A stretch of 64,000 nt of DNA. It comes from Alteraurantiacibacter aquimixticola (lineage in GTDB: Bacteria > Pseudomonadota > Alphaproteobacteria > Sphingomonadales > Sphingomonadaceae). The stretch spans positions 499,001-563,000 of the forward strand of contig NZ_SSHH01000003.1 in the NCBI RefSeq assembly GCF_004965515.1, given 5' to 3'. The translations under genes were made by a program, and so were the position numbers. How positions within the stretch are numbered: position 1 is the stretch's first letter; the number at the start of each line of letters is the position of its first letter. This document shows positions 1 to 8,396 of the stretch, piece by piece. The notes beneath the pieces are model-generated. The model searched no databases. It was not told the DNA's origin and worked only from the letters and a program-made list of their open reading frames with translations.

Positions 1-113
1 GTAATTCAGGCGATTCGACGATCTGGCAGGTGGACCTCACCGGCGAGAACGAACGTCGCCTCAACACGCCGGTGGGGGCTTCAGACCCGGCCTGGGGACC
101 GGTTCTGCCGTAA
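1..113 (+). CDS. tolB: TolB C-terminus (partial)
   Basis: This is the last 36 codons of a gene that enters from the left edge; the frame starts at base 3 and the stop is TAA at 111-113. The encoded end, ...NERRLNTPVGASDPAWGPVLP, is the characteristic last blade and tail of the TolB beta-propeller (SDPAWGP). TolB is the periplasmic partner of Pal in the Tol-Pal envelope system. The pal gene follows 60 nt downstream, which is the usual order and supports the call. Everything upstream lies outside the window. Confidence 0.85.
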   Translation, partial: NSGDSTIWQVDLTGENERRLNTPVGASDPAWGPVLP

Positions 114-172
114 ATGCGTTATAATACCCCAAGGGTCCAAGGGATTTGGTTCTTCAATGAGGAGTCTGAGAA

Positions 173-688
173 ATGAAACTTAATGCCGTCATGATCGCCG
201 CCACCAGTGTCCTGGCATTGGCGGCTTGTTCCAAGAAGCCGCCCGAAGAGCTGCCGCCGGTGCAGGAAACGCAGGCACCGGTTGCCGCCACGCCTACACC
301 CACTCCGCCCGCAGGGCCGGTGGCCGGCTCGCAGGAACATTTCGCCCGCGCAATGGCGGGCCGCGATGTGATCTTCTTCGATACCGACAAATACGATATC
401 GACAGCGAGGATGCCGCCGCGCTGCGCGCACAGGCAGAATACCTGCTGCAATTCACCAATGCCCGCGCCACCGTGGAAGGCCATGCCGACGAACGCGGCA
501 CGCGCGAATACAACCTGGCTCTGGGTGAACGCCGCGCCAATGCGGCCAAGAACTACCTCGTCAGCCTGGGCGTGGCGGAAAACCGCCTGCGCACCGTCAG
601 CTATGGCGAGGAACGTCCGGCCGCGACCGGCTCCAACGAGCAGGCATGGGCGCGCAACCGCCGTGCGGTGACGGTGATGATCCGCTGA
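173..688 (+). CDS. pal: Peptidoglycan-associated lipoprotein Pal
   Basis: The 171-residue product starts with a short hydrophobic signal ending in the lipobox LAAC, so it should be acylated at Cys19 and anchored in the outer membrane. A Pro/Thr-rich linker (about residues 22-45) leads to an OmpA-like domain. That domain contains the peptidoglycan-binding pattern seen in Pal: FFDTDKYDI, then VEGHADERGTREYNLALGERRA. It binds diaminopimelate in peptidoglycan and works with TolB, whose gene ends 60 nt upstream. The length matches the family. The chosen ATG is preceded by GAGGAG-like bases around 160-165. The tandem arrangement makes the call firm. Confidence 0.97.
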   Translation: MKLNAVMIAATSVLALAACSKKPPEELPPVQETQAPVAATPTPTPPAGPVAGSQEHFARAMAGRDVIFFDTDKYDIDSEDAAALRAQAEYLLQFTNARATVEGHADERGTREYNLALGERRANAAKNYLVSLGVAENRLRTVSYGEERPAATGSNEQAWARNRRAVTVMIR

Positions 689-865
689 TCAGTCGGCGAT
701 GAAGGGCAGGTCCACGCTGGCCTGCCAGTGGACGGGCGCGGAAGCTTCGGCATTCGCGCCCGTTCCCGTTTGTGCGGGGGCAGCGAACAGCACGAAGGCT
801 ACCATCGCGAAGATGGAGAATGCGGAAGAGATGGCCAGTTGCTTGCTCACGGCGAATGCGTCCAT
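689..865 (-). CDS. Small single-pass membrane protein, hypothetical
   Basis: A 58-codon reading frame runs opposite to pal, with its stop directly adjoining the pal stop. The product begins MDAFAVSKQLAISSAF and has one hydrophobic stretch (about residues 9-30, ending FVLFAAPAQT) followed by a short polar tail with two Trp/Asp-rich patches. It could be a signal-peptide microprotein or a single-pass inner-membrane peptide. No family is recognised. The convergent end-to-end packing with pal and the clean hydrophobic segment favour a real gene, but length alone gives limited support. Confidence 0.5.
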   Translation of the reverse strand: MDAFAVSKQLAISSAFSIFAMVAFVLFAAPAQTGTGANAEASAPVHWQASVDLPFIAD

Positions 866-1040
866 TGGTTGTCTGTGAAACCACCAAATAGGCGGTCCGA
901 TTTATATTGCAATGCAGCATTGGTAAGGAATTGTAACAGGGTGCCATGCGGCGAAATGCCGCAAATCCACCCCCAAGCCGCCTTCCAACCTTGCGCGGCA
1001 GGCCCTATAGTGGCCGGATGCTCAAAGGCAGGTTAACCTG

Positions 1041-1574
1041 ATGGCGCGCTCCGGACGATCGGTGGACTGGGGCTTCCCGCGCTGGCGTGGCTATGATGCC
1101 AGCCGGGACGCGGTGGAGATGCGCATTTGCGACCGGCACGGCTGTAACGAGCCGGGCGATTGCCCCGCTCCCAAGAGCCCCAACAGCCCCGAACGCTGGT
1201 ATTTCTGCCAGAAGCACGCGGCTGAATACAACAAGGGCTGGGACTATTTCGAAGGCCTCGACAAGGAGGAGGCCGCCCGCCGCGCCAAGTCCGAACAGGC
1301 CGAAAGCGCCGGCTATGCCGAAGCGCAGCACTACGGCTGGAGCGGCAGCGGCGATGGCAGCCGCAGCGCCGATGAAATGCGCGCGCTCGAAGTGCTCGAG
1401 CTCGAAGCGGATGCCTCCTTCGACGACATCAAGAAAGCCTGGCGCGCCAAGGCCAAGGAAGTGCACCCTGACGTTCGTCCTGGCGACGCGGAGGCGGCCA
1501 AGGCCTTCCAGGCCTACCAGCTCGCCTATGAGGTCCTGCGCCAGGCCGAGGAACGGCGCGAGTGGAAGGGCTAG
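1041..1574 (+). CDS. J-domain (DnaJ-like) protein
   Basis: The 177-residue soluble protein has a C-terminal J domain (about residues 112-172). It contains the invariant HPD tripeptide (KEVHPDVRPGD) after a helix starting ALEVLELEADASFDDIKKAW, so it should stimulate the ATPase of an Hsp70/DnaK partner. The N-terminal 80 residues carry conserved-looking Cys/His (ICDRHGC...CPAP...WYFCQKH) that could bind zinc, followed by an acidic helix. It has no G/F region and no DnaJ zinc finger, so it is a specialised co-chaperone. Such stand-alone J proteins are common in sphingomonads. The specific client is unknown. Confidence 0.85.
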   Translation: MARSGRSVDWGFPRWRGYDASRDAVEMRICDRHGCNEPGDCPAPKSPNSPERWYFCQKHAAEYNKGWDYFEGLDKEEAARRAKSEQAESAGYAEAQHYGWSGSGDGSRSADEMRALEVLELEADASFDDIKKAWRAKAKEVHPDVRPGDAEAAKAFQAYQLAYEVLRQAEERREWKG

Positions 1575-1745
1575 CGCTTCCCGGGCCAGCATGGCGAATT
1601 TTCAAGCCATCCTCGCCCTAGGTAGTCATACGGGACTTAATCCCTGAAACCGTTTAGCCATGATGGGCTAAGCCGTCGTCAAGACACGGGGAGCCGAATA
1701 ATTCTGTCGCGAAATCCGCCTCTGACGTCGGACAAGAATCTGCGC

Positions 1746-3341
1746 ATGGCGGTTATGCTGCTGGCGCTCGCCGTTGCCTTTGGCGCGCTGGCATGGGTGG
1801 GCATCGCCCTTACGCGCGATGAAGGGCGGATTGCCGCGGTATGGTTTTCCAATGCGCTGCTGGTGGTTGCCATGCTGCGTCTCGACCGGCGCTGGATGCT
1901 GCCCGGCATGGGCCTTGCCTTTGTTACGAACATCCTGGCCAATCTCGCCTGGCACGACCCGCCGCTGCAGGCGCTGGGGCTGGCCATGGCCAACCAGCTG
2001 GAAGTGCTGCTGGTCCTATGGGCCCTGCACCGCATGCGCTGTGCTCCGCCCGACTTCTGCAATAACCGCCACACCATCACATTCGCCGTGATTGCCCTGC
2101 TGGCAGCGGCGTGTTCGGGGCTTGTCGCCGTACTCATCCTCGCCCCGCAGGGCTTGGACGCCTCGGTATCGCTATGGTGGAGTTGGGCCCGCGCCGATGC
2201 GCTGGGTCTGGCGCTGCTGGTACCGGCGCTCAGCCTGATTATCGACGGCTGGAAGGAGCGGCACCGGCTAACCCGGCGCAAGCTGGCAGAGGCGCTGGGC
2301 ATCATCGCCTTCGGCTCTGCAGTCAGTATCTACACTTTCTGGCAGACCGACTATCCATTCCTCTTCCTCGATGCACCGGTGGTGCTGCTCTATGCCATTC
2401 GCCTGGGGCCCGTCGGCAATGCCATCGCCATCATCAACCTCGCCATCATCGCTTCCGTCGCCACGACGCTGGGCCACGGCCCGATCAACCTGATGAACGG
2501 AGGTCTGGGCGAGAAGCTGATGGTATTGCAGGTCTTCCTTGCCAGCAGTTTCGCCATCGGGCTGCCGATCGCCGCGCTCTTGCGGCGCGAGAGGCAGATG
2601 GTGGCAGACAAGGCGATGTTCCTCGCCAGCATCAGCCACGATATCCGCACGCCGATGAACGGCGTGATCGGCTTTGCCGAATTGCTGCGCCATGGCGAGC
2701 TCAAGCTGGAACAGCAGCAGCTGGTGGACCGCATCTCCGAAAGCGGGGAGACCATGGTCTGCCTGCTCGAAGACCTGCTCGATTATTCCAAGATGGAGGC
2801 GGGCCGCCTCGAACTGGAGGATGGCGAAGTCGACCTGCGCAAGGACCTGACCTTTGCCGCCGGCCTGTTCGAGCCGCTTGCCCGCGCCAAGGGCATCACC
2901 ATCGAAAGCGACCTCGATCCCCACCTTCCCGCGCTGGTCCGCGGCGACAGCGTGCGCCTGCGGCAGGTGCTGATCAACCTTGTCAGCAATGCGGTGAAGT
3001 TCACCGACAAGGGCAGTGTCACGCTCTGCGCCCGCATCCAGCGCGGCGTGATGGCGTCGCAATTGCTGATCGAAGTGCGCGATACCGGCATCGGCATTCC
3101 CGCCTCCGCGATCGAGCGGATCTTCGGCAAGTACGAGCAGGTCGACAAGCAGGCCGTGCGCGGACGCGGCGGGGCGGGGCTGGGCCTCGCCATCTCGCAC
3201 CAGCTGGTTCGGCTAATGGACGGCTCGATCACCGTGCAGTCGGATCCAGGCAGCGGAACCACTTTCCTGGTCACGCTGCCGCTGCGCGAAATCCGCCAGC
3301 CGCAGCTGGACGCCGAGGTCCCGCTATCCGCTGCAGCCTGA
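1746..3341 (+). CDS. MASE1-type membrane sensor histidine kinase
   Basis: The product is 531 residues long. The first roughly 270 residues are a multi-pass hydrophobic region (seven or eight segments) resembling a MASE1 integral-membrane sensor. It is followed by a HisKA dimerisation domain with the phospho-acceptor His298 in ISHDIRTPMNGVIGF, then a HATPase_c domain with N box (NLVSNAVKFT), G1 (DTGIGI) and G2 (GRGGAGLGLAISH) motifs. No receiver domain is fused and no response-regulator gene lies next to it, so its partner is probably elsewhere. The signal is unknown. The ATG at 1746 is the first in frame; a start ten or so codons upstream at a non-ATG codon cannot be excluded. Confidence 0.88.
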   Translation: MAVMLLALAVAFGALAWVGIALTRDEGRIAAVWFSNALLVVAMLRLDRRWMLPGMGLAFVTNILANLAWHDPPLQALGLAMANQLEVLLVLWALHRMRCAPPDFCNNRHTITFAVIALLAAACSGLVAVLILAPQGLDASVSLWWSWARADALGLALLVPALSLIIDGWKERHRLTRRKLAEALGIIAFGSAVSIYTFWQTDYPFLFLDAPVVLLYAIRLGPVGNAIAIINLAIIASVATTLGHGPINLMNGGLGEKLMVLQVFLASSFAIGLPIAALLRRERQMVADKAMFLASISHDIRTPMNGVIGFAELLRHGELKLEQQQLVDRISESGETMVCLLEDLLDYSKMEAGRLELEDGEVDLRKDLTFAAGLFEPLARAKGITIESDLDPHLPALVRGDSVRLRQVLINLVSNAVKFTDKGSVTLCARIQRGVMASQLLIEVRDTGIGIPASAIERIFGKYEQVDKQAVRGRGGAGLGLAISHQLVRLMDGSITVQSDPGSGTTFLVTLPLREIRQPQLDAEVPLSAAA

Positions 3342-3374
3342 AGCCGCTGCCGCTCGAAACGGTCGCCAGTCAGG

Positions 3375-4331
3375 TCAGGGCGTCGTGTCCTGCATGACCA
3401 GCTGGCCCACATATTTGCGGCCATCGTCATGCGAGATGGAGAAGACCAGCGCCGCTTCCTCGCGATTGGGGCCGGCCAGGAAGCCGATCAGCGCGCCGGA
3501 AAATCCGCTGCCATTGTCGACAAGCGTTGTCGCCCCTTGCGAGAATGTCCCTGCATTGGTGAGGTCGGCATCGACCGGCAATGTGGCGACCAGCGCCGGG
3601 CCCGATCCGCTATCTTCGAAAATCCGCAGTGTACCCACGACCGCATCCTCACTGGCATCGACGGTGAGCGTGGTCACTTCGCCCACGGCCTCTCCATCAG
3701 GCGTAGTGCCGGGCGTGCCGCCGTCGATCACGGGCGTTCCGGTATATGCGATATCGGCGTCGATCGTGTCGGTCGTGGAGACTGGATTCAGCACCAGGAC
3801 CACGCGGGTGCTGCGAATATCGCCCGGCTCGGTGCCGACGATGCCGCTGTCTTTGCGTTCATAGGAAGCCGAAAGGACATTGGTGAAGGGGCGTTCCAGC
3901 ACCAGCCGCTCGTCACCGTCCACATAGGTGCGCGAATTGGCAGTCGAGCCGGCAAGGTCCGCCGCATCGAACTCGACCGGTGAGGACAGGTCAGGGAAGG
4001 CGAATTGCGCCGTCTCCGGGTCAACCGCGAAGGACACGCCGGCAGTCGCATTCACGCGTGCCGCATCGCTGAAGACCTCCGCTCCGCCCGTGGGCGTGAA
4101 GTAGGCATAGATATAGGCCCGCGACGTGCCGATCGCGAAATCTTCGGTGAAGTCGAAGTTGACCGAAGTCGGCGTGGGAGTCGGAGTGCCCGTGCTCGTC
4201 GGTGTAGGCGTAGGGGTGGGTGTAGGGGTGGGATCGCTGCTGCCGCCGCAGGAAGCCAGCAGCGCCCCGCAGGCGGCGGCTCCCAGCAGGAAGCGGAAGC
4301 GGCGGCGCAGGGTGGTTCGATGATTGGTCAA
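3375..4331 (-). CDS. Pro/Thr-linker surface lipoprotein, TbpB-barrel-like
   Basis: The 318-residue product has an N-terminal signal with lipobox LLASC (Cys about residue 28), then a low-complexity linker of PT repeats (about residues 33-56) and an acidic globular part. The C-terminus reads FSGALIGFLAGPNREEAALVFSISHDDGRKYVGQL. This resembles the small C-terminal beta-barrel of transferrin-binding-protein-B-like, Slam-dependent surface lipoproteins, where a 'GPNAEE' turn is typical. That match is by eye only. The linker is encoded by imperfect hexamer repeats around 4180-4240 that could vary in copy number. Function unknown. Confidence 0.7.
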   Translation of the reverse strand: MTNHRTTLRRRFRFLLGAAACGALLASCGGSSDPTPTPTPTPTPTSTGTPTPTPTSVNFDFTEDFAIGTSRAYIYAYFTPTGGAEVFSDAARVNATAGVSFAVDPETAQFAFPDLSSPVEFDAADLAGSTANSRTYVDGDERLVLERPFTNVLSASYERKDSGIVGTEPGDIRSTRVVLVLNPVSTTDTIDADIAYTGTPVIDGGTPGTTPDGEAVGEVTTLTVDASEDAVVGTLRIFEDSGSGPALVATLPVDADLTNAGTFSQGATTLVDNGSGFSGALIGFLAGPNREEAALVFSISHDDGRKYVGQLVMQDTTP

Positions 4332-4355
4332 GGCTGTGATCCCGTCAGAATGAAG

Positions 4356-4374
4356 CCCCGCGTCTTTAGCGGGG
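4356..4374 (-). terminator. Possible terminator hairpin
   Basis: The arms CCCCGC and GCGGGG enclose a 7-nt loop, between the start of the lipoprotein gene and the end of the carrier gene. Read leftwards it would follow the SLC13-type gene by about 95 nt. There is no clear U-tract, so it may equally be part of the lipoprotein 5' region. Confidence 0.25.
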
Positions 4375-4467
4375 GGCGGCGAAGATGGGCAAGGGCGTAT
4401 ACCCGGGTTTCCCTTTATTTGACCGCCGCGAATATGGCTGGCGGATGAACACGGCGGAGCATTTGCC

Positions 4468-5913
4468 TCAGAAGGCCAGCGCCACCAGCCAGCACACGCC
4501 CACCACCAGGAAGATGCCGCAGAAATCGAGGATCAGGCCCGCCCCGACCATGCGGCCCAGCTGGATGCGCCCCGTCGCCCAGGCGATGGCATTGGGGCCG
4601 GTGCCCGCCGGCAGCATGAAGCCCCAGCTGGCGGCCATGGCGGCGGGGAGTGCAATCAGCAGCGGGTCCGCTCCCAGCGCGAGGGCGAGGCTGGCGACCA
4701 CCGGCATGATGCCGCTTGCCGTAGCCACATTGCTGGCGAACTCCGTCACCAGCACCACCATTGCCACTACGGCGAGGGCCACGAGTATAAGCGGCACGCT
4801 GGCGAGCGGCAGCAGAGCCTCTCCAAGCCATGCGGCAAGGCCCGTGCGGCCCATCGCGCCGGCCAGTGCCAGCCCGCCGCCGAACATCATGATCACGCCC
4901 CAGGGCGCGCGGTTCGCCTCGTCCCACATCAGCATGCGGCGGCCGGTCCCGTCGGGCAGGATGAACAGCGCCAGGCTGGCAAGGATGGCGATGGTGCCAT
5001 CGACCAGCGATCCCTCGGGCACGAAGGGAAGCAGGAAGGGGCGCAGCATCCAGGCGAGGAAGGTCACCGCGATCACCGGCACCAGCCGCTTTTCCGCGAC
5101 AGTCCACGGCCCGTGCGGATCGATCGCTACGCGCGCCGCGGCGGCATCGAAGGGATGGCTTCCCACCTGCTGCACCTTGCCGATTATGAAGGCGGCGAGC
5201 GGGATGCCCAGCACCGCGATCGGCACGCCGAATGCGGCCCATTGGGCAAAGGAGATTTCGTAACCCGTCGTCTCCTTCAGCAGCGCCACGCCAATGGCAT
5301 TGGTGGGCGATCCGATGATCGTGCCGAGCCCGCCAATGCTGGCGGCAAAGGCGATGCCCATGGGCAGTGCGCCGCTGAGACCCAATTTGTGTCCTACCGC
5401 TTCGCTACTTGAGGACGTGCCTCCCGCAAGCACCGCCAGCGCCATCGGCATCATGATCAGCGTGGTCGAGGTGTTGGAGATGATGTTGGACAGGATCGCC
5501 GCCGAGACCATGAAGGCAAGCAATATGCCCATCGCCCCGCCGCGATCGCCGATGGCGTTGAGGATGAACAGCGCCAGCCTTCGGTGCAGGCCGGTCCGCT
5601 CGATCGCCAGCGCGATGAAGGCACCGCCCAGCAGCAGGAACAGGATCGGCGAATAGTAATCGCCGGCCACCTCGTTCGCGGTCCCCGCTTCGCTGAAGGG
5701 CAGGACGATGAAGGGCAGCAGTGCGGTGGCGGTGAGCGGGATCGCCTCGGTCATCCACCAGGCGGCCATCCACACCACCAGCCCGGCGACATGCCAGGCT
5801 GGCTGTTCCATGCCTGCAGGTGCGGGCAGGATCAGCGTGGCGGCAAAACCCGCCAGTCCCACCCAGAAGCCGATGCGGCTGGCGCGCGTTGATGCCGGTA
5901 TTTCCGGTGACAA
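4468..5913 (-). CDS. SLC13/DASS family anion:Na+ symporter
   Basis: The 481-residue, very hydrophobic protein has about twelve membrane spans. It carries DASS (divalent anion:sodium symporter) signatures: an early ...WWMTEAIPLTATALLPFIVLP stretch, the SNT-like motif NIISNTSTTLIMMPMA, and a second one, LVTEFASNVATASGIMPV, near the C-terminus. These two motifs form the sodium and carboxylate sites in known family members. The family carries C4-dicarboxylates, citrate or sulfate; the substrate cannot be told from sequence alone. It stands alone, divergent from the VOC gene. The start is the ATG of MSPEIPASTRASRIGFW. Confidence 0.9.
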   Translation of the reverse strand: MSPEIPASTRASRIGFWVGLAGFAATLILPAPAGMEQPAWHVAGLVVWMAAWWMTEAIPLTATALLPFIVLPFSEAGTANEVAGDYYSPILFLLLGGAFIALAIERTGLHRRLALFILNAIGDRGGAMGILLAFMVSAAILSNIISNTSTTLIMMPMALAVLAGGTSSSSEAVGHKLGLSGALPMGIAFAASIGGLGTIIGSPTNAIGVALLKETTGYEISFAQWAAFGVPIAVLGIPLAAFIIGKVQQVGSHPFDAAAARVAIDPHGPWTVAEKRLVPVIAVTFLAWMLRPFLLPFVPEGSLVDGTIAILASLALFILPDGTGRRMLMWDEANRAPWGVIMMFGGGLALAGAMGRTGLAAWLGEALLPLASVPLILVALAVVAMVVLVTEFASNVATASGIMPVVASLALALGADPLLIALPAAMAASWGFMLPAGTGPNAIAWATGRIQLGRMVGAGLILDFCGIFLVVGVCWLVALAF

Positions 5914-5976
5914 TTGGCTCTCCCCTCGAATGGCTGTAGCCTACCGTCCGGGACGCGATCGGCAAGGGAGTGTGCA

Positions 5977-6357
5977 ATGAGTTCTGGCAAGGTTCTGGGG
6001 ATTGGCGGCGTGTTCCTGCGCTCGACCGATCCGGCGCGGCTGGCAGCCTGGTATCGCGACCAGCTGGGTTTCAACGCCACCCAGAGCGGCAGCCCCACGC
6101 CTGATGGCGAATGGACCTGGGAGCAGGAGGGCGGCCATACCGTCTTCGCCGCCTTTGCTGCCGACAGCGATTACTGGCAGGCGGAGCGGCAAGTGATGCT
6201 GAATTTCCGCGTCGCGGGGCTCGACGACCTCCTCGACTCGCTGGCGGAAGCCGGCGTCGAGGCGAGTCGGCACGAGGAGATCGAGGGCGTCGGCCGTTTC
6301 GCCCGCATCCATGATTGCGACGGCAACCCGATCGAATTGTGGGAGCCCGCAGGCTAG
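5977..6357 (+). CDS. VOC (glyoxalase/bleomycin-resistance fold) protein
   Basis: The 126-residue product has a single VOC domain: the opening GIGGVFLRSTDPARLAAWYRDQLGF and the closing FARIHDCDGNPIELWEP are classic for this fold. The closing Glu and nearby residues usually bind a divalent metal. I place the start at 5977 because AGGGAG lies at 5965-5970 just before it; an in-frame ATG at 5914 would add 21 residues of non-family sequence overlapping the divergent carrier gene. The family includes glyoxalases, dioxygenases and resistance proteins, so the reaction is not predictable. Confidence 0.88.
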   Translation: MSSGKVLGIGGVFLRSTDPARLAAWYRDQLGFNATQSGSPTPDGEWTWEQEGGHTVFAAFAADSDYWQAERQVMLNFRVAGLDDLLDSLAEAGVEASRHEEIEGVGRFARIHDCDGNPIELWEPAG

Positions 6358-6361
6358 GAGC

Positions 6362-6619
6362 TCAAGCGCCCAGCAACCGGTCGAGCAGCGGTTTGCGCCG
6401 CCCGCGCCGCGGGGCCTGCCCGCTCATTTCGAACAGGTAATTTCCCAATTGTACCGACTGGTTACGGTCGAGTACGAAGCGGTGCTTGTGCACATCTTCG
6501 CGATGATGCGGCGGCGGCTTGGAAACCGTTTCCACCGTCAGAACCATCCGCTGGCCGAGATCCTCGACATGCCAGCCGACCAGTGCGCCGTGCATTGTGT
6601 CACGCCGTTCCGTGCCCAT
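6362..6619 (-). CDS. Conserved hypothetical protein, 85 aa
   Basis: A small basic soluble protein with His- and Pro-rich centre (VSKPPPHHREDVHKHRFVLD) and a C-terminal part (QLGNYLFEMSGQAPRRGRRK). A GGAGG Shine-Dalgarno lies 10 nt upstream of the ATG at 6619. A second in-frame ATG at 6595 would avoid overlap with the preceding small gene but lacks a good ribosome site. No function is recognised. It lies 5 nt from the end of the convergent VOC gene, leaving no room for a terminator between them. Confidence 0.6.
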   Translation of the reverse strand: MGTERRDTMHGALVGWHVEDLGQRMVLTVETVSKPPPHHREDVHKHRFVLDRNQSVQLGNYLFEMSGQAPRRGRRKPLLDRLLGA

Positions 6620-6848
6620 AATTGCTTGTCCTCCCTAGCTCGGCACCAAGAATGCCGCAGCCGGTGGGAGCCATGCAACTCCCCCTCGGTGGATAAGTCC
6701 CGTAATGGGCCAATAGTCGATGGCCGAATTGGCGGTTGATTTCCTCGAATCGCGAAGGGGCGCTTTCGCCCTCGTCCTCCTGCGCGATCGCCGGAGCAGC
6801 GGCAGCGAGCATCATGACGGCGGATACGGTACAGGAAACGCGTTTCAT
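6600..6848 (-). CDS. Small exported protein, hypothetical
   Basis: The 82-residue product has a convincing Sec signal (MKRVSCTVSAVMMLAAAAPAIAQ, cleavage after AIA-Q). It is followed by an acidic segment and a short mature part with two Cys (GSCMAPTGCG) that could form a disulfide. The ATG is preceded by GGGGAGG, a strong ribosome site. Its 3' end overlaps the start of the 85-aa gene by 20 nt, suggesting coupled translation. Function unknown. Confidence 0.5.
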   Translation of the reverse strand: MKRVSCTVSAVMMLAAAAPAIAQEDEGESAPSRFEEINRQFGHRLLAHYGTYPPRGSCMAPTGCGILGAELGRTSNYGHGTA

Positions 6849-6901
6849 CGGACCTCCCCTTCCTTGCCCAAGACTTGCCGAAAGCCCCTGAACCGCAAGT
6901 G

Positions 6902-6936
6902 AAAAGGGCGCGACCCTTGCGGATCACGCCCCCTTT
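6902..6936 (-). terminator. Rho-independent terminator of infC
   Basis: Read leftwards, just after the infC stop, the transcript can fold AAAGGG-G-GCG... against ...CGCGCCCTTT around a short GCAA-type loop, ending in a run of U/C. It lies 24-58 nt past the stop codon, as expected for an intrinsic terminator. Confidence 0.6.
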
Positions 6937-6959
6937 GGTGATTTGATCGGGAACCGCGC

Positions 6960-7502
6960 TTACTTCGGCGCGAGCACCATCAGCATCTGGCGGCCTTCGA
7001 GCCGCGGGAATGCCTCGACCTTGGCGATTTCCGCCACGTCGTCCTGCACCCGCTTGAGCAGGTCCATGCCCAGGTGCTGGTGCGCCATTTCGCGGCCGCG
7101 AAAGCGCAGGGTGACCTTCACCTTGTCGCCATTCTCGATGAACTTGTTCACGTTGCGCATTTTCACATCGTAGTCATGCGTGTCGATGTTCGGGCGCATC
7201 TTCACTTCCTTGATGTCCTGCGTCTTCTGGCTCTTGCGGGCCAGGTTCGCCTTTTTCTGCGCTTCGTAGCGATACTTGCCGACATCGAGGAACTTACACA
7301 CGGGCGGGTCTGCATTGGGCGAGACTTCGACCAGGTTCAGCCCCACATCGGCTGCCTGCTCGATCGCTTCCTGCGTGTAGAGAACGCCGATATTCTCGCC
7401 ATTCTCATCAATGACGCGAACCTTATCGGACTGGATCATATTATCGTATCGTGGGCCGGACTTGACCGGCGGCGTGTTCATGCGCCGTGGTGGACGTGGT
7501 AT
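6960..7502 (-). CDS. infC: Translation initiation factor IF-3 (AUA start)
   Basis: The 180-residue product matches IF-3 end to end. The N-domain has IGVLYTQEAIEQAADVGLNL and DPPVCKFLDVGKYRYE; the C-domain has KEVKMRPNIDTHDYDVK and the closing EGRQMLMVLAPK. It binds the 30S subunit and checks start-codon pairing. I start it at ATA (7502-7500) because AGGAG sits at 7511-7515 with 8-nt spacing, whereas the first ATG (7481) has no ribosome site. Rare starts are known for infC (AUU in E. coli) and underlie its self-regulation. With an ATG start the protein would be 173 residues. Confidence 0.93.
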   Translation of the reverse strand: MPRPPRRMNTPPVKSGPRYDNMIQSDKVRVIDENGENIGVLYTQEAIEQAADVGLNLVEVSPNADPPVCKFLDVGKYRYEAQKKANLARKSQKTQDIKEVKMRPNIDTHDYDVKMRNVNKFIENGDKVKVTLRFRGREMAHQHLGMDLLKRVQDDVAEIAKVEAFPRLEGRQMLMVLAPK

Positions 7503-7515
7503 GGGCGTTGCTCCT
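7500..7515 (-). promoter_or_regulatory. infC ribosome-binding site with rare AUA start
   Basis: On the minus strand AGGAG (7515-7511) is followed by 8 nt and then ATA (7502-7500), in frame with IF-3. The next in-frame ATG is seven codons later. A non-canonical start is the known basis of IF-3 autocontrol in other bacteria, so this is read as both the start and the regulatory element. Confidence 0.7.
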
Positions 7516-7617
7516 GTAGCTGCGTTTGTCTGGCGCCTATGTAGTGAGGAATCGGCGCGGAAGCTAGGGGGTAGGGATTGTTGGTTTTTCGCTTGCCCGG
7601 ATGGGCGGGCGGAAACC

Positions 7618-8340
7618 TCAGGGCCTCCAGATCGGGAACCGCGCCAGCTTCCTCTCGGTCGGCACCATGGCATCGATACGGCGCGCCGGTTGCAGCGCCT
7701 TGAGGATTGCAGGATCCGCGGCGTTCATCCCGCCCGTCAGCGATCCGAAGGCGGGGAGGATCATGCGGCCGCTATCCGCGCCATTCTCGCTCACCACCGC
7801 ACAGGGGCGGCGGATGTGCCTGTGGTGGACTTTCACCTGCAGCCGCGGGTGGAAATGGCCGGAGAGTTCGGGCCGAGACTCGCCCTTCTTCGCCTCATGC
7901 CGCAGCACCATGCCGGCAAGCTCCAGTTCCTCCACGAAAGTGCCGCCGCAAGCTGCTCGGCCTTTCTCGTCCTGAGCCCCGGAATCCTTGGCATCGTGAT
8001 TGCCGGTGATCCACACGAAATCGAGCGCGCGGGTCAGCGCATCGAGCATGCCCGCCGCATGCCCCTCCAGCCGCGCGGGGCCATCGGCATCGTGGAAATT
8101 GTCACCCAGAGTATAGACTCGCCGCGCACCCGTTTCCTTCACCGCCGCCGCCAGCCGTTCCAGCGTCTCGCGGCTGTCATAGGGTGGCAGCAGCTGCCCG
8201 GCTTGCGCAAAGAAGCTCGCCTTTTCGAGATGCAGGTCCGCCACCAGCAGCGCATTCTCACGCGGCCAGAAGAGCGCATTCGAACGCGTCAGGCGGAATT
8301 CCTCACCGCAAAAGGGAAAGGCGAACGAAAGGGGAACCAT
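7618..8340 (-). CDS. pdeM: PdeM-type metallophosphoesterase, ligase-associated
   Basis: The 240-residue product has the calcineurin-like metallophosphoesterase motifs in order: Asp35-x-His37 (ADLHLEK), Asp80 (GDNFHD), Asn114-His-Asp (GNHD) and His162-x-His164 (GHFHP). The opening MVPLSFAFPF and PPYDSRETL match the family described as ligase-associated DNA damage response endonuclease PdeM, a manganese nuclease/phosphodiesterase of the LhrC-like repair cluster. The usual helicase and ligase partners are not adjacent here. It is divergent from hemF, with a palindromic repeat between them. The ATG at 8340 sets the family-typical length. Confidence 0.85.
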   Translation of the reverse strand: MVPLSFAFPFCGEEFRLTRSNALFWPRENALLVADLHLEKASFFAQAGQLLPPYDSRETLERLAAAVKETGARRVYTLGDNFHDADGPARLEGHAAGMLDALTRALDFVWITGNHDAKDSGAQDEKGRAACGGTFVEELELAGMVLRHEAKKGESRPELSGHFHPRLQVKVHHRHIRRPCAVVSENGADSGRMILPAFGSLTGGMNAADPAILKALQPARRIDAMVPTERKLARFPIWRP

Positions 8341-8396
8341 TGGTTCCACTTGCCGTGGCTGGAGCCGTTTGGCAAGGGGGCTGAAGCTTTGATCCT

